From an uncultured Lachnospiraceae bacterium (GTDB taxonomy: Bacteria; Bacillota; Clostridia; Lachnospirales; Lachnospiraceae): a DNA stretch of 64,000 nucleotides. Below the pieces are notes generated by a model. The model made no database searches. It worked only from the letters and a program-made list of their open reading frames with translations, and had not been told where the DNA came from. Positions within the stretch are counted from its first letter, which is position 1; each line of letters starts with the position of its first letter. Location of the stretch: assembly GCA_947630925.1 (NCBI GenBank), contig CANRJM010000003.1, positions 62,001 through 126,000 of the forward strand, given 5' to 3'. Of this stretch, positions 1 through 9,632 are shown one piece after another. A program made the translations under genes and the position numbers.

Positions 1-493
1 CGGCAAAAACTGTCGTTCTACCGTCCAGGCATCTGCGAAGGTCCTCTATGCCCTCGCCGGAAACCGTACTGGTAAAATAAAGTTCACTGCCGCTTTTCTC
101 ATAATTTTTTGTAATTGCCTGTATCTCGTCGTATGTTACATCATCCGTCTTATTAAAACAAATGGCAGTAGAGATTTCCTGCATTTCCATCATTAACAGA
201 AAACGGTCCAATAAATTCAGATTCGGTTTCGGATAAGATAGCGCAAAAATGACAACCGCCTGATCGACATTGGCAACTGCCGGACGGATCAAATGATTTT
301 TCCGCTGCAAGATCTGTATGATATTCCCAATCTTCTTCTCCCGGTCCAGAAGTTCCACTTCAACATTATCGCCCACTAACGGCTTTTTTTTCTGATTGCG
401 AAATATCCCCTTTGCCTTGCATTCCACAATCCCCGTCTCTTCCGCATATACATAGTAAAATCCGGCAATTCCACGTATAATCTTTCCCTGCAT
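1..493 (-). CDS. rsgA: Ribosome small-subunit-dependent GTPase A (RsgA), 3' part cut by window edge
   Basis: RsgA is a circularly permuted GTPase that checks late maturation of the 30S subunit. About 164 N-terminal codons are present: an OB-fold region (residues ~1-70, with PLVGDNVEVE), then the permuted GTPase start with the G4-type motif FNKTD near residue 120. The P-loop should lie just past the window edge. The ATG at 491-493 shares one base with the prkC stop (TAATG), so the gene is probably translationally coupled as the last visible member of the priA-def-fmt-rsmB-rlmN-stp-prkC-rsgA operon. It is missing from simple ORF lists only because it runs off the window. Confidence 0.93.
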   Translation of the reverse strand, partial: MQGKIIRGIAGFYYVYAEETGIVECKAKGIFRNQKKKPLVGDNVEVELLDREKKIGNIIQILQRKNHLIRPAVANVDQAVVIFALSYPKPNLNLLDRFLLMMEMQEISTAICFNKTDDVTYDEIQAITKNYEKSGSELYFTSTVSGEGIEDLRRCLDGRTTVFA

Positions 494-2547
494 TACTGTG
501 CAACCTTTTTAAACTCTACATTATAGGAACCATCCAATACATCATCGCCTTTGCAGACAGTAATCGTACCGTTATTCTCACTCCATCCGTTAATGGTAAA
601 TTTCTTCGGGAAGTCACTGTAGCTTAAGGTTCCTTTATAAACAGTACGCGACTTTCCATCCTGTGTCAATACAAGTTTGATAAGGGCAGGGTCCTCATCC
701 GGATATTCAAATGGATTAGAACTGATCGTCGTCGTACCGATATAATCATATGTCACGGCTTCTGTAGGCTTTGGCGTTGCCTTTACCTTTGGCCCTTTAC
801 TTACTGTATAATCAATCTTTGTTCCAATCTCTACTTTTGTCCCCGCTTTAATAGACTGTCTTGTAATCCTTCCTTTGGCATACTTATCAGAATAGACATA
901 AGTGACATTCGCCGCATTGCCGGACAGACCGACATCTGACAGTTTCTCTAATGCAACCTCTTCCTTCTTTCCAACCAGATTAGGTACCGGAACCATTGTA
1001 CTCTTTGGCCCCCTGCTGACCAGAATCGTAACTGCAGATCCCTTGGATACGCTGGTACCCACAACCGGATCCGTGCCGCAGACCTTTCCTTCTTCAATAC
1101 TTTCGCTATATTCTTTTAATACGCCGGAAACGGTCAGTCCCAACGCCTCTAACGTTGTTGTTGCCTCCTCTAACGTTTTATTCTCCACGCCCGGAATCGT
1201 GATACCGCTCTCTCCCTTGCTGTAGTAAATGGTAATCCTCGTATATTCCTCTACTTCTTCTCCTGCCGCAGGTTCCTGCTCCGTAACCGTATTTGCCTCT
1301 TTATCAGACTCTACCGGCTCCAGATCATAGTGAAGATTGAGATCCTCCAACGTCTTCTCTGCTTCTTCCAATGTGTGGTCGACAATGTCCGGAACTTCAA
1401 CTGTATCTGCCGCTGCAGAAGGCGTCGGGCTTACAGTGACAGCAGGAGTATCCTTATCAGAGCTGCGGCTGCCCGGCCACCATCCGGCAAGCTTGCCAAC
1501 CAGCAGAACGACTACCACGACAATAATGACCGCTACCACGCCGCTGCAGATTTTTAAGATACGCTCCAATTTTGGATCGATTGCATCTTCATCCAGCGAT
1601 TCGTCTATCGTTTCCTCCGGCCTGATATTTCTGTTCTGCGGATCTTTTACGGCACGTACTACATCATCCGATAACATAATGGTCGGCGAATCGTTTTCTT
1701 CCTCTTCCAGAATCACATAATCGCCATCCGGATCCGATACGGCACGACGTAAATCCATGATAAGCGCCGCCGCATCCCCATAACGCATATCCGGTTTTTT
1801 CTGCATACACTTCTGCACAATCCGCGAAAGACTTCTTGGAATCGTTTCATCCAGTTCATCTAAGGCAGCCGCCTCTTCATGTACATGGGCAAACGCTACG
1901 GAAACCGTGCTTTCCCCTTCAAACGGCACTTTCCCCGACAACATTTCATACAGGGTAACGCCAAGGGAGTACAGATCACTCTTTTCATCACTGTAGCCGC
2001 CTCTTGCCTGCTCCGGACTGATATAATGTACCGATCCCATCGCATTCGACGTAATCGTATTCGACGTCGCTGCCTTGGCAATGCCAAAATCCGTTACCTT
2101 AACTTTCCCTTCTTTGGAAATAATAATATTCTGCGGTTTGATATCCCGATGAATAATGTGATTTTTATGCGCTTCTTCTATGCCCTGCGCAATCTGAATA
2201 CCGATTCCGATTGCCTCGTTAATCTCCAGTTTTCCCTTCTTCTCAATGAATTTTTTCAGAGTAATCCCTTCCACCAGTTCCATAACGATATAGTACAGAC
2301 CGGCGTCCTCCCCGACATCATATACATTGACAATATTGGGATGTGATAATCCTGCTACAGACTGTGCTTCCGCACGGAATTTAGACACAAACTTTGCATC
2401 ATTGCTGTACTCCTGTTTCAGCACCTTAATTGCAACATTCCTGTTCAGACGTAAGTCTTTGGCATTATATACATCTGCCATCCCGCCTGTTCCTACTTTA
2501 TCTACAATTTCATATCTTTCGCTGATTAACGTTCCCGGATTTATCAT
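493..2547 (-). CDS. prkC: Membrane Ser/Thr protein kinase with PASTA domains (PrkC/StkP type)
   Basis: A 684-residue eukaryotic-type kinase. The cytosolic kinase domain (~1-270) has the glycine loop VGTGGMADVY, HRDIKPQN, DFG in VTDFGIAKA and SPEQARG. A single membrane helix follows (~340-360), then three extracellular PASTA repeats (~395-600) and a C-terminal extra domain of ~75 residues. PASTA domains of this family bind muropeptides or lipid II, linking cell-wall state to phosphorylation. It lies directly downstream of its cognate PP2C phosphatase. An ATG four codons upstream (2559) is possible, but GGAGG five bases before the 2547 ATG favours the start given. Confidence 0.95.
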   Translation of the reverse strand: MINPGTLISERYEIVDKVGTGGMADVYNAKDLRLNRNVAIKVLKQEYSNDAKFVSKFRAEAQSVAGLSHPNIVNVYDVGEDAGLYYIVMELVEGITLKKFIEKKGKLEINEAIGIGIQIAQGIEEAHKNHIIHRDIKPQNIIISKEGKVKVTDFGIAKAATSNTITSNAMGSVHYISPEQARGGYSDEKSDLYSLGVTLYEMLSGKVPFEGESTVSVAFAHVHEEAAALDELDETIPRSLSRIVQKCMQKKPDMRYGDAAALIMDLRRAVSDPDGDYVILEEEENDSPTIMLSDDVVRAVKDPQNRNIRPEETIDESLDEDAIDPKLERILKICSGVVAVIIVVVVVLLVGKLAGWWPGSRSSDKDTPAVTVSPTPSAAADTVEVPDIVDHTLEEAEKTLEDLNLHYDLEPVESDKEANTVTEQEPAAGEEVEEYTRITIYYSKGESGITIPGVENKTLEEATTTLEALGLTVSGVLKEYSESIEEGKVCGTDPVVGTSVSKGSAVTILVSRGPKSTMVPVPNLVGKKEEVALEKLSDVGLSGNAANVTYVYSDKYAKGRITRQSIKAGTKVEIGTKIDYTVSKGPKVKATPKPTEAVTYDYIGTTTISSNPFEYPDEDPALIKLVLTQDGKSRTVYKGTLSYSDFPKKFTINGWSENNGTITVCKGDDVLDGSYNVEFKKVAQ

Positions 2548-2634
2548 ACCTGCCTCCATTCTCTTTCCTTTTGATTCCCATATTTTCCATAAACAGTTTC
2601 TCCTGTCAATCCTTCCCCGGCTGTCACTGCATCT

Positions 2635-3357
2635 TTATTCCACTTCTACCAAAACAGCAGTAATGTTATCATTGCCTCCATTCTGATTTGCCTTTTCGAT
2701 CAATACCGTCCCCGCCTCCTCTAAGGAAGCGCTCTGATGGATAATATATTCCATATCTTCATCCTCTACCATATTTGACAAACCATCGCTGCACAACAGA
2801 ATGATATCCCCTTTCCGGATATCAATTTCAAAAAAATCCGCATGAACCATTTTATCTGTTCCCAATGCACGCGTAATAATATTTTTTTGCGGATGTATCC
2901 TCGCCTCACTCTCTGTCAGATTGCCCTGCTTGACTAATTCCTCTACCAGAGAATGATCGTTCGTGATCTGCTTTATCTTTTCCCTTAATAAATATAAACG
3001 GGAATCTCCAATATTAGCCACATACATCGTATCGTCCTGCACGGTACACGCTACCATTGTAGTTCCCATTCCTTCAAATGCAGCATTTGTCTCTGCTTCA
3101 CTATAAATCGCTTCATTTGCCTTCGCGACCGCTTCTTCAAATACCGAAACCGGTGTCTTGTGGGCAGACCGTCCAATTGCATCCGCCATCTGCGCGATAC
3201 AAAGTTTTGACGCATGGTCGCCTGCTTTATGTCCGCCCATACCATCTGCAACTATAAACAGATTCTGGAAACTACCCACCGGCATTTCACAGCAATAAAA
3301 AGAATCCTGATTCATGCTTCGCTTCTTGCCGATATCAGTCTTTGCAAATGCTTTCAT
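2635..3357 (-). CDS. stp: PP2C-family Ser/Thr protein phosphatase
   Basis: A 240-residue PPM phosphatase that reverses PrkC phosphorylation. Metal-binding motifs are visible: MNQDS near the N-terminus, VADGMGGHKAGD, NIGDSRLY, LLCSDGL and GGNDNITA at the C-terminus. The reading frame stays open 34 codons further upstream, but the ATG at 3357 is preceded by AAAGGAGGG at proper spacing, and family members begin with the same residues (MKAFAKTDIGKKR). The start overlaps the rlmN 3' end by 23 nt, so it belongs to the same operon. It is 87 bp upstream of prkC. Confidence 0.95.
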   Translation of the reverse strand: MKAFAKTDIGKKRSMNQDSFYCCEMPVGSFQNLFIVADGMGGHKAGDHASKLCIAQMADAIGRSAHKTPVSVFEEAVAKANEAIYSEAETNAAFEGMGTTMVACTVQDDTMYVANIGDSRLYLLREKIKQITNDHSLVEELVKQGNLTESEARIHPQKNIITRALGTDKMVHADFFEIDIRKGDIILLCSDGLSNMVEDEDMEYIIHQSASLEEAGTVLIEKANQNGGNDNITAVLVEVE

Positions 3358-4420
3358 GTAGTTTCCCTCCTTTGTTTTTATTTCGTAATTGTCCACAGGC
3401 AGCATCAATATCTCTGCCCATCTCTCTTCTAATAGTAACATTTGTATGATTTTTTTCAAGAGTAAATTTAAAATCTTCTATTTTGCTTTGCAGGGAACGC
3501 TGTCCCATTCTGCCCTTCACCGGATTGAGAGGAATCAAATTCACATGACAGTTTAATCCCTTTAAAAGCTTTGATAACGCCTCTGCCTCCAAAACAGAGT
3601 CATTCTTTCCCTCTACCATGCTATATTCAAATGTAATCCGGCGATTGGTCTTTTGTATATAATAACGGCAGGCGTCTATCAGCTCGGCAATGGAATACCG
3701 GTAAGCCACAGGCATCATTTCCCTCCGCAGAGCATCATCCGGTGCATGCAGGGAAATTGCCAGAGTAATCGTAAGCGCTTCTTCCGCCAGTCTTTTGATC
3801 TGCTCCGCCAGACCGCAGGTAGAAAGCGTGATATTTCTCTGACTGATATGAAGCCCATGTTCTTCCGAAACCATCCGGATAAACTTTACCACATTTTCAT
3901 AATTGTCAAGCGGCTCGCCAATTCCCATCAAAATAATATTAGAAACCCTCTCTCCGGTCACTCTCTGAATCTCATATACCTGATCTAACATTTCTGAAGG
4001 ACGCAGACTGCGTATCAGTCCGCCTTCTGTCGACGCGCAGAACCGGCAGCCCATCCGGCAGCCCACCTGCGTGGAAATACAGACGCTGTTGCCGTGTTTA
4101 TATTGCATCCATACACTTTCTACCAAATTTCCATCTGCCAATTCCATCAGGAATTTATTCGTCCCATCTTTTGAAATCTGCCGTTCTGTAACGCATGCCC
4201 CGTTTAACAGACAGCGTTCTTCTAACTGCCCGCGGAACGCTTTGGAAAGATTTGTCATTTCATCGAAAGAAGTGACCAACTGCTGATGCATCCACTGATA
4301 TAACTGTTTTGCCCGAAACGACTTCTGTCCCATTTTTAGAACATATTCCTGAAGTTCTATAAAATCCAGGCTTTTGATATCCGTCTTATTCTGCCTGTTA
4401 TCACAATCTGTCCCTGTCAT
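3335..4420 (-). CDS. rlmN: Dual-specificity 23S rRNA/tRNA adenine C2-methyltransferase RlmN
   Basis: A radical-SAM methyltransferase (361 residues) that methylates C2 of A2503 in 23S rRNA and of A37 in some tRNAs. The radical-SAM cysteine motif is CRMGCRFCAS, followed by the GIGEPLDNYENV region and a conserved C-terminal cysteine in DAACGQL, which forms the methyl-carrying thiol. The start at 4420 has GGAG at spacing six (inside the rsmB stop region). An ATG four codons upstream has no ribosome-binding site. The gene is one base downstream of rsmB and overlaps stp, so the three are tightly coupled. Confidence 0.96.
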   Translation of the reverse strand: MTGTDCDNRQNKTDIKSLDFIELQEYVLKMGQKSFRAKQLYQWMHQQLVTSFDEMTNLSKAFRGQLEERCLLNGACVTERQISKDGTNKFLMELADGNLVESVWMQYKHGNSVCISTQVGCRMGCRFCASTEGGLIRSLRPSEMLDQVYEIQRVTGERVSNIILMGIGEPLDNYENVVKFIRMVSEEHGLHISQRNITLSTCGLAEQIKRLAEEALTITLAISLHAPDDALRREMMPVAYRYSIAELIDACRYYIQKTNRRITFEYSMVEGKNDSVLEAEALSKLLKGLNCHVNLIPLNPVKGRMGQRSLQSKIEDFKFTLEKNHTNVTIRREMGRDIDAACGQLRNKNKGGKLHESICKD

Positions 4421-4421
4421 A

Positions 4422-5834
4422 TCAATCTCCATTCTGAAGCGCTTTGTGCGACGGCGGCAACGCTAATCTCTCAAAACAGGACAGAAAAAAACCATCTGTT
4501 CCTGCCTGATTTGGCAAAATCTGCAAATAACCGTCTTTCCCTGTCGATCCGCGGAACACCGCCGGCAGCCTGTCCTGAATCGGCACGCTCCGAAATGGCA
4601 GATTCTCTGTGATCCACTCTGCATTCTCCTCATTTTCCTCTCTGGCGATGGTGCAGGTACTAAAAACCATTCTGCCGCCCGGTTTTACATACTGAGACGC
4701 CACGGATAGTATTTCCCTTTGGAGTTTTGCCAAAGCCGCAATATCCTCCTGTTTTGTCTGATACTTAATATCACATTTCTTCCCAATGACTCCCAGCCCG
4801 GAACAGGGCAGATCCGCAATAACCACGTCCGCCTTCTGAATCCATTCTTTCCGCAGGAGCCTTGCATCCTGTAACACGATTTCCACATTGCTGCAGGATA
4901 AACGTTTCCGGTTCTCCTGAAGCAGTTTCACTTTATCTTTTGTCAGGTCTGCGGAAATGACCGTTCCGCTTTCCCCTAAAATATCCGCCGCATGAAAAGT
5001 CTTGCCTCCCGGAGCTGCGCAGACGTCTAAAATAATATCTCCCGGATGGATATCGGCAATCTCCGCTACCAGCATAGAGCTTTCATCCTGTACCTGAAAC
5101 ATGCCCTGCTGAAATGCCGAAAGTTCTTTTAAAGACGCATACCCGGAAACCTCTAACGCATACGGCAGAAGTCTGCCGTTACCGACATGCGCCCCCTGCC
5201 CGGTCAGGCTTTCCCTCAGCCGCTCGATTGAAAAACGGCTCTGCATACAGCGGACAGATAACGGCCTGTCCGTTTTTAAAAAATACTGAAAAATCTCCTC
5301 TGCTGTTTCCTTCCCATATTCCTCCGAAAAACGCTTTACAATCCATTCCGGCATAGAATAGCGCACCGAAGCATAGGGAAGAAAATCCTTTCTGTCCGGA
5401 TAAGGAATCGCATCCCTGTTTCGAATGATATTACGCAAAACGCCATTGACAAATCCCTTTAAATGATGCAGGCCATATCCTGCCGTCAGTTTAACCGCCT
5501 CATTGCACACGGCGGAATCGGGCACGTGATCCATATAAAAAATCTGATAAACGGAAACCCTGAGAATATTCCGGATGACCGGTTTCATCTTTTCCGTGCG
5601 GATTTTAGAAAAACAGTTAATGATATAATCTGCCTCGATACAACGCTCTACAGTTCCTTCCGTCAACCGTGTAAGAAAACTCCTGTCCCTTTTTTCTAAG
5701 ATATGGCTTTCCAAAGCCTGATGCAGCGCTTTGTCACAAAAGACTGACTCCTCCATAATCTTGATCACAAGCTCCAGTGCAAGTTTCCGAAGATTGATTT
5801 CTTTTCCTGTCCGATACTTTTTTTGCGGTGCCAT
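4422..5834 (-). CDS. rsmB: 16S rRNA cytosine-967 C5-methyltransferase RsmB
   Basis: A 470-residue m5C methyltransferase. It has an N-terminal NusB-like RNA-binding domain (~1-150), then a Rossmann methyltransferase domain with the SAM motif DVCAAPGGKTFHAA, the motif ADLPCSGLG containing one catalytic Cys, and FSTCTIAREENEE with the second. It acts on 16S rRNA C967 during ribosome assembly. The start has GGAGGCGGAAT before ATG. It is placed 38 bp after fmt, the usual Firmicutes order. Confidence 0.95.
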   Translation of the reverse strand: MAPQKKYRTGKEINLRKLALELVIKIMEESVFCDKALHQALESHILEKRDRSFLTRLTEGTVERCIEADYIINCFSKIRTEKMKPVIRNILRVSVYQIFYMDHVPDSAVCNEAVKLTAGYGLHHLKGFVNGVLRNIIRNRDAIPYPDRKDFLPYASVRYSMPEWIVKRFSEEYGKETAEEIFQYFLKTDRPLSVRCMQSRFSIERLRESLTGQGAHVGNGRLLPYALEVSGYASLKELSAFQQGMFQVQDESSMLVAEIADIHPGDIILDVCAAPGGKTFHAADILGESGTVISADLTKDKVKLLQENRKRLSCSNVEIVLQDARLLRKEWIQKADVVIADLPCSGLGVIGKKCDIKYQTKQEDIAALAKLQREILSVASQYVKPGGRMVFSTCTIAREENEENAEWITENLPFRSVPIQDRLPAVFRGSTGKDGYLQILPNQAGTDGFFLSCFERLALPPSHKALQNGD

Positions 5835-5872
5835 ATTCCGCCTCCATGCTGTGTCTGTTTCCCCTCTGCCTT

Positions 5873-6832
5873 TTATTCCCTGGTACTTTTTAACTGCATT
5901 CCCTTCTCAAGCGAATAGCCGCGGAGAAAGGAAGCTGCATCCATCCGTTTCTTTCCCTCTAACTGTACGGAAAAAACCTGCAAATACCCCTGTCCGGTCT
6001 TAATTACAAAAGAATCCTTAGCAATCTGAATAATGGTTCCTGCCGGCCCTTCCTCCGCTTCCGGCAAATCCTTCTTCAAAGACAATACATCTGCTTCCCA
6101 TATCTTTAACATCTTCCCTTCCAGAAAGCAATACGCACTCGGCCACGGATTCAGGCCTCGGATCAGCCGTTCCAGCTCTTCCGCAGACTTAGTAAAATCA
6201 ATTCGTCCGGTTTCCTTAGACAGCATCCTTGCATACGTATGTTCCTCCTCTTTCTGTGGAACCGGATGCAGTTCTCCTGCCTCTATCTCCCGAAGCACCT
6301 GTAATATCAGCGGACCTCCGAGCTTCGCCAGTTTATCAAACAGACTGCCTCCCGTCTCCTTCTCCTCCAGCGTGCAATGCTCCGCCAAAAGAATATCTCC
6401 CGTATCCAGGCCTTCATCCATCTGCATAATCGTTACGCCGCTTTCTCTGTCCCCCTGGATGACTGACCACTGGATCGGCGCCGCTCCCCTTAATTTGGGA
6501 AGCAGGGAAGCATGTACATTCAGACAGCCATACTTCGGTACTTCCAATACTTCTTTGGAAAGAATCTGTCCAAAAGCCGCTACCACCACTACATCCGGAT
6601 GAAGCGTCCTCAACTCGAAAAGAAACGCCTCGTCACTCACGCGCTGCGGCTGATAAATACGAAGCCCCGCCTCCAATGCCAACTCTTTTACCGGCGTATA
6701 CTGCATTTTGCCCCCTCGCCCTTTGGGCTTATCCGGCTTTGTCACAACGCCGATAATCTTATGCTCGCTCTGCAGCAATGCCCTTAGCGTCTCAACTGCA
6801 AAATCCGGGGTTCCCATGAACACAATTCTCAT
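5873..6832 (-). CDS. fmt: Methionyl-tRNA formyltransferase
   Basis: A 319-residue enzyme that formylates initiator Met-tRNA using 10-formyltetrahydrofolate. The hydrolase/transformylase core carries MGTPDFAVETL at the N-terminus, the loop NVHASLLPKLRGAAPIQW with the catalytic Asn/His, and MDEGLDTGDIL with the catalytic Asp. An OB-like C-terminal domain binds tRNA. The gene overlaps def by four bases (ATGA), which couples formylation with its removal. Confidence 0.96.
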   Translation of the reverse strand: MRIVFMGTPDFAVETLRALLQSEHKIIGVVTKPDKPKGRGGKMQYTPVKELALEAGLRIYQPQRVSDEAFLFELRTLHPDVVVVAAFGQILSKEVLEVPKYGCLNVHASLLPKLRGAAPIQWSVIQGDRESGVTIMQMDEGLDTGDILLAEHCTLEEKETGGSLFDKLAKLGGPLILQVLREIEAGELHPVPQKEEEHTYARMLSKETGRIDFTKSAEELERLIRGLNPWPSAYCFLEGKMLKIWEADVLSLKKDLPEAEEGPAGTIIQIAKDSFVIKTGQGYLQVFSVQLEGKKRMDAASFLRGYSLEKGMQLKSTRE

Positions 6833-7338
6833 GCCTGCGCCTCCCGTTCTTCTCCCGCCTCTTCCTGCAAAAGCGAAGCATCTATCAAATCGCCTTCCAC
6901 CTTTGACACATATAAGACGCCGGAAAGATGGTCAATTTCATGTTGCAGCGCTCTGGCAAGCAGTCCTTCGCCTTCTACAATAATCTCTTCCATCTCTTCA
7001 TTGAGCGCCTTTACCTTCACATAATTCGCCCTGGTAACGATTCCTGCTTTATTCGGAACACTCAGACATCCCTCCCTGCCGGTCTGCTCTCCCGACAATT
7101 CCAGAATCTGCGGATTGATCAAAATAATAGGCTGATCTCCTTCCTCGCTCGCATCAATCACAACAATCTGCTTTAAAACGCCTACCTGCGGCGCCGCCAG
7201 ACCAACGCCTTCCGCATGATACATTGTCTCCAACATATCTCCGATCAGTTCCTTAATCCTTGGTTTCATTTCTGTCACTTCACGACATTTTTTGGTTAAA
7301 ATATCGTCTCCCATGATTCGAATGGTTCTGAGTGCCAT
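6829..7338 (-). CDS. def: Peptide deformylase
   Basis: A 169-residue Fe/Zn hydrolase that removes the N-formyl group from nascent proteins. All three family motifs are intact: GVGLAAPQVG, EGCLSVP (metal-binding Cys) and HEIDHLSG (two metal His and the catalytic Glu). The strong AAGGAGGGAACT site sets the start. It sits 14 bp downstream of priA and overlaps fmt. Confidence 0.97.
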   Translation of the reverse strand: MALRTIRIMGDDILTKKCREVTEMKPRIKELIGDMLETMYHAEGVGLAAPQVGVLKQIVVIDASEEGDQPIILINPQILELSGEQTGREGCLSVPNKAGIVTRANYVKVKALNEEMEEIIVEGEGLLARALQHEIDHLSGVLYVSKVEGDLIDASLLQEEAGEEREAQA

Positions 7339-7352
7339 AGTTCCCTCCTTTT

Positions 7353-9590
7353 TTAACGGTTAAAATCAAATGTCAACCTGCAGTTTTTATAATGCTCATG
7401 AGTCCTCATAAATGCCTCCAGACAGTCCTTGCTGCGGCAAAGCAGCGAATACTCTGCCGCTTTGACAAATAATGTCCTGCGGTACAATCCTTTCAGCTTT
7501 GCAATCGGTGCATCCACCGGTCCTAAAATAATAATATCCTGAAATTTCTGCAATTCCTTTTTTAAATCTCCGGAAAGCCGGAGAACTTCCTCCCGGTTTT
7601 CAGAACAAGCTAATACTTCTAGTATATTAGAAAGCGGCGGATAATGCAACAATTGTCTGACAGCAAGTTCCTGCCGGTAAAACGAGACATAATCTTCCTT
7701 CGCCGCACAACAAATACTATAATGCCCGGGCTGATATGTCTGAAAGATAACGTGTCCCTGTTTTCTGCCTCTTCCCGCTCTTCCTGCAGCCTGGGCAAGC
7801 AGTTGGAATGTCCTCTCAGCGGCACGGTAGCTGCCGGCATTCAAAGACAAGTCTGCCGCCAATACGCCAACTAACGTTACATTCTCAAAGTCATGTCCTT
7901 TTACAATCATCTGTGTCCCAACAAGAATATCCGCCTGATGGCCGGCAAATTTCTTTAAGATTTTATCATGTCCCTCTTTGCCGGAAGTCGTATCGGCATC
8001 CATCCGCAGAACCCGCGCAGCCGGAAATCTTTTTTTTACCATGTCCTCTACCTGCTGCGTTCCCAAACCAAATGTGCCGATATATTTTGAACCACAGGAC
8101 GGGCAGACAGAGGGCATAGGCTTCTGCGCCCCGCAGTAATGGCATTTTAACAGATGAATCCTGCCCTGATACTCATGCGGCTTCATAGAAACCGAACAAC
8201 TGTCGCAGCGGATGACTTCGCCGCATTGTCTGCAGGATACAAATCCGGCATATCCTCTCCTGTTAATAAAAAGCATAATCTGCTCCTGCTTCTGCAGGCA
8301 TTCTGTCATTCTCTCCTGGAGCGCCCTGCTGAAAACAGAGAAATTCTTTGCGCGCAGTTCTTCCCTCAAATCCACGATCTGCACCTTCGGCGGCAGCGCG
8401 CAGCCTGCCCGCTTATCCAGCCGAAACAACTGATATTGTCCCGTCTCGCATCGATAGTACGCTTCTAAGGACGGTGTAGCAGAGCCAAACACAACGCTTG
8501 CATGCAGCATTTTCCCCCGCTGGACCGCTACCTCTCTGGCATGATATTTCGGCGGATGATCACTCTGATACCCTGGTTCATGCTCCTCATCCATAATAAT
8601 CAGCCCCAGTTCAGAAAACGGAGTAAATAAGACTGAACGCGGTCCAATCATAATCTGAATTTCTCCGCGTTTTGCCCTTGTAAACTGGTCAAAACGTTCT
8701 CCCTGCGAAAGCTTAGAATGCATTAAGGAAACTTTATTGCCAAAACGCGCGTAAAACCGGCTGACTGTCTGAAAAGTAAGCGCAATTTCCGGTATCAGCA
8801 CAATCGCCTGTTTTCCCCGCGCAAGAATCTTCTCAATCAGTTCGATGTAAACTTCTGTCTTTCCGCTTCCCGTTACGCCATGGATCAGATAGTTTTTGCA
8901 GACTCCGGCCTCAATATCCCTGCAAAAAGAATCCACGATAAACTGCTGTTCCGGATTTAACCGTTTTCTCTTCTCCGTTTTTGCAAGATCAACAACCGGA
9001 TTTCGATAAAACTGCTTTGCAGAAACTGCAATCAATTTCCGTTCTTCTAATCCCCGTATGACGGTGGAAGAGACCTTTAACTCTTTTACCGCATAGTCAT
9101 ATGCGATTCCCTGCCGGAAAGCCTCTTCTGAATGCAGCAGCCCGTCCAGCAGACGAACTCTGGCAGAATTATGCTTTCGGTCAAACTCCTCTCTCCAACG
9201 CAACAGCTCCTCTGCCGGTACTTCCGGAAAAATCCTGCGCACAACCCGCTCCTTTACTTCGCGCCTTACGGGCATAACCGTCTTAATCGCATCATTCATT
9301 GTAGCGCCGTAATTTTCCTTTATCCAATATGCAAGCGAAAGCAGGTGCGATTCAGCAGCCACACCCTGTTTTTCTATTCTTAAGATACTTTTTGTCTTAC
9401 TGACATCATATTTGGGGATTTCAGACAAACCGATAATATATCCTTTCATCTGACGGTTCCCTTTTCCAAAAGGAATCACAACCAAAGCGCCAATCACAGC
9501 CTCCTCCTGTAATTCCTCCGGCACGCGGTACTGAAACGGACGGTCCAGACTTTTTACCGATATATCCACAATGACTTCTGCAAATATCAT
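7353..9590 (-). CDS. priA: Primosomal replication restart helicase PriA
   Basis: A 745-residue superfamily 2 DNA helicase that reloads the replisome at stalled forks. It has an N-terminal 3'-end-binding domain, Walker A in GVTGSGKTEVY, DEEH in IIMDEEHEPGY, a cysteine-rich zinc-binding insert (CRQCGEVIRCDSC and CHYCGAQ...CPSCGS) and late helicase motifs including QAAGRAGRG. The upstream frame extends 11 codons, but GGAGGAAGC before the ATG at 9590 marks the start. It appears to head the priA-to-rsgA operon, 42 bp after murE. Confidence 0.95.
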   Translation of the reverse strand: MIFAEVIVDISVKSLDRPFQYRVPEELQEEAVIGALVVIPFGKGNRQMKGYIIGLSEIPKYDVSKTKSILRIEKQGVAAESHLLSLAYWIKENYGATMNDAIKTVMPVRREVKERVVRRIFPEVPAEELLRWREEFDRKHNSARVRLLDGLLHSEEAFRQGIAYDYAVKELKVSSTVIRGLEERKLIAVSAKQFYRNPVVDLAKTEKRKRLNPEQQFIVDSFCRDIEAGVCKNYLIHGVTGSGKTEVYIELIEKILARGKQAIVLIPEIALTFQTVSRFYARFGNKVSLMHSKLSQGERFDQFTRAKRGEIQIMIGPRSVLFTPFSELGLIIMDEEHEPGYQSDHPPKYHAREVAVQRGKMLHASVVFGSATPSLEAYYRCETGQYQLFRLDKRAGCALPPKVQIVDLREELRAKNFSVFSRALQERMTECLQKQEQIMLFINRRGYAGFVSCRQCGEVIRCDSCSVSMKPHEYQGRIHLLKCHYCGAQKPMPSVCPSCGSKYIGTFGLGTQQVEDMVKKRFPAARVLRMDADTTSGKEGHDKILKKFAGHQADILVGTQMIVKGHDFENVTLVGVLAADLSLNAGSYRAAERTFQLLAQAAGRAGRGRKQGHVIFQTYQPGHYSICCAAKEDYVSFYRQELAVRQLLHYPPLSNILEVLACSENREEVLRLSGDLKKELQKFQDIIILGPVDAPIAKLKGLYRRTLFVKAAEYSLLCRSKDCLEAFMRTHEHYKNCRLTFDFNR

Positions 9591-9632
9591 GCTTCCTCCA
9601 TTCTGTAATGTAATGTCCGGCATACTCTGTCT

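Noticed and set aside
6033..6602. 189-residue plus-strand ORF opposite fmt
   Set aside because: Ser/Pro-rich shadow of fmt with no known features.
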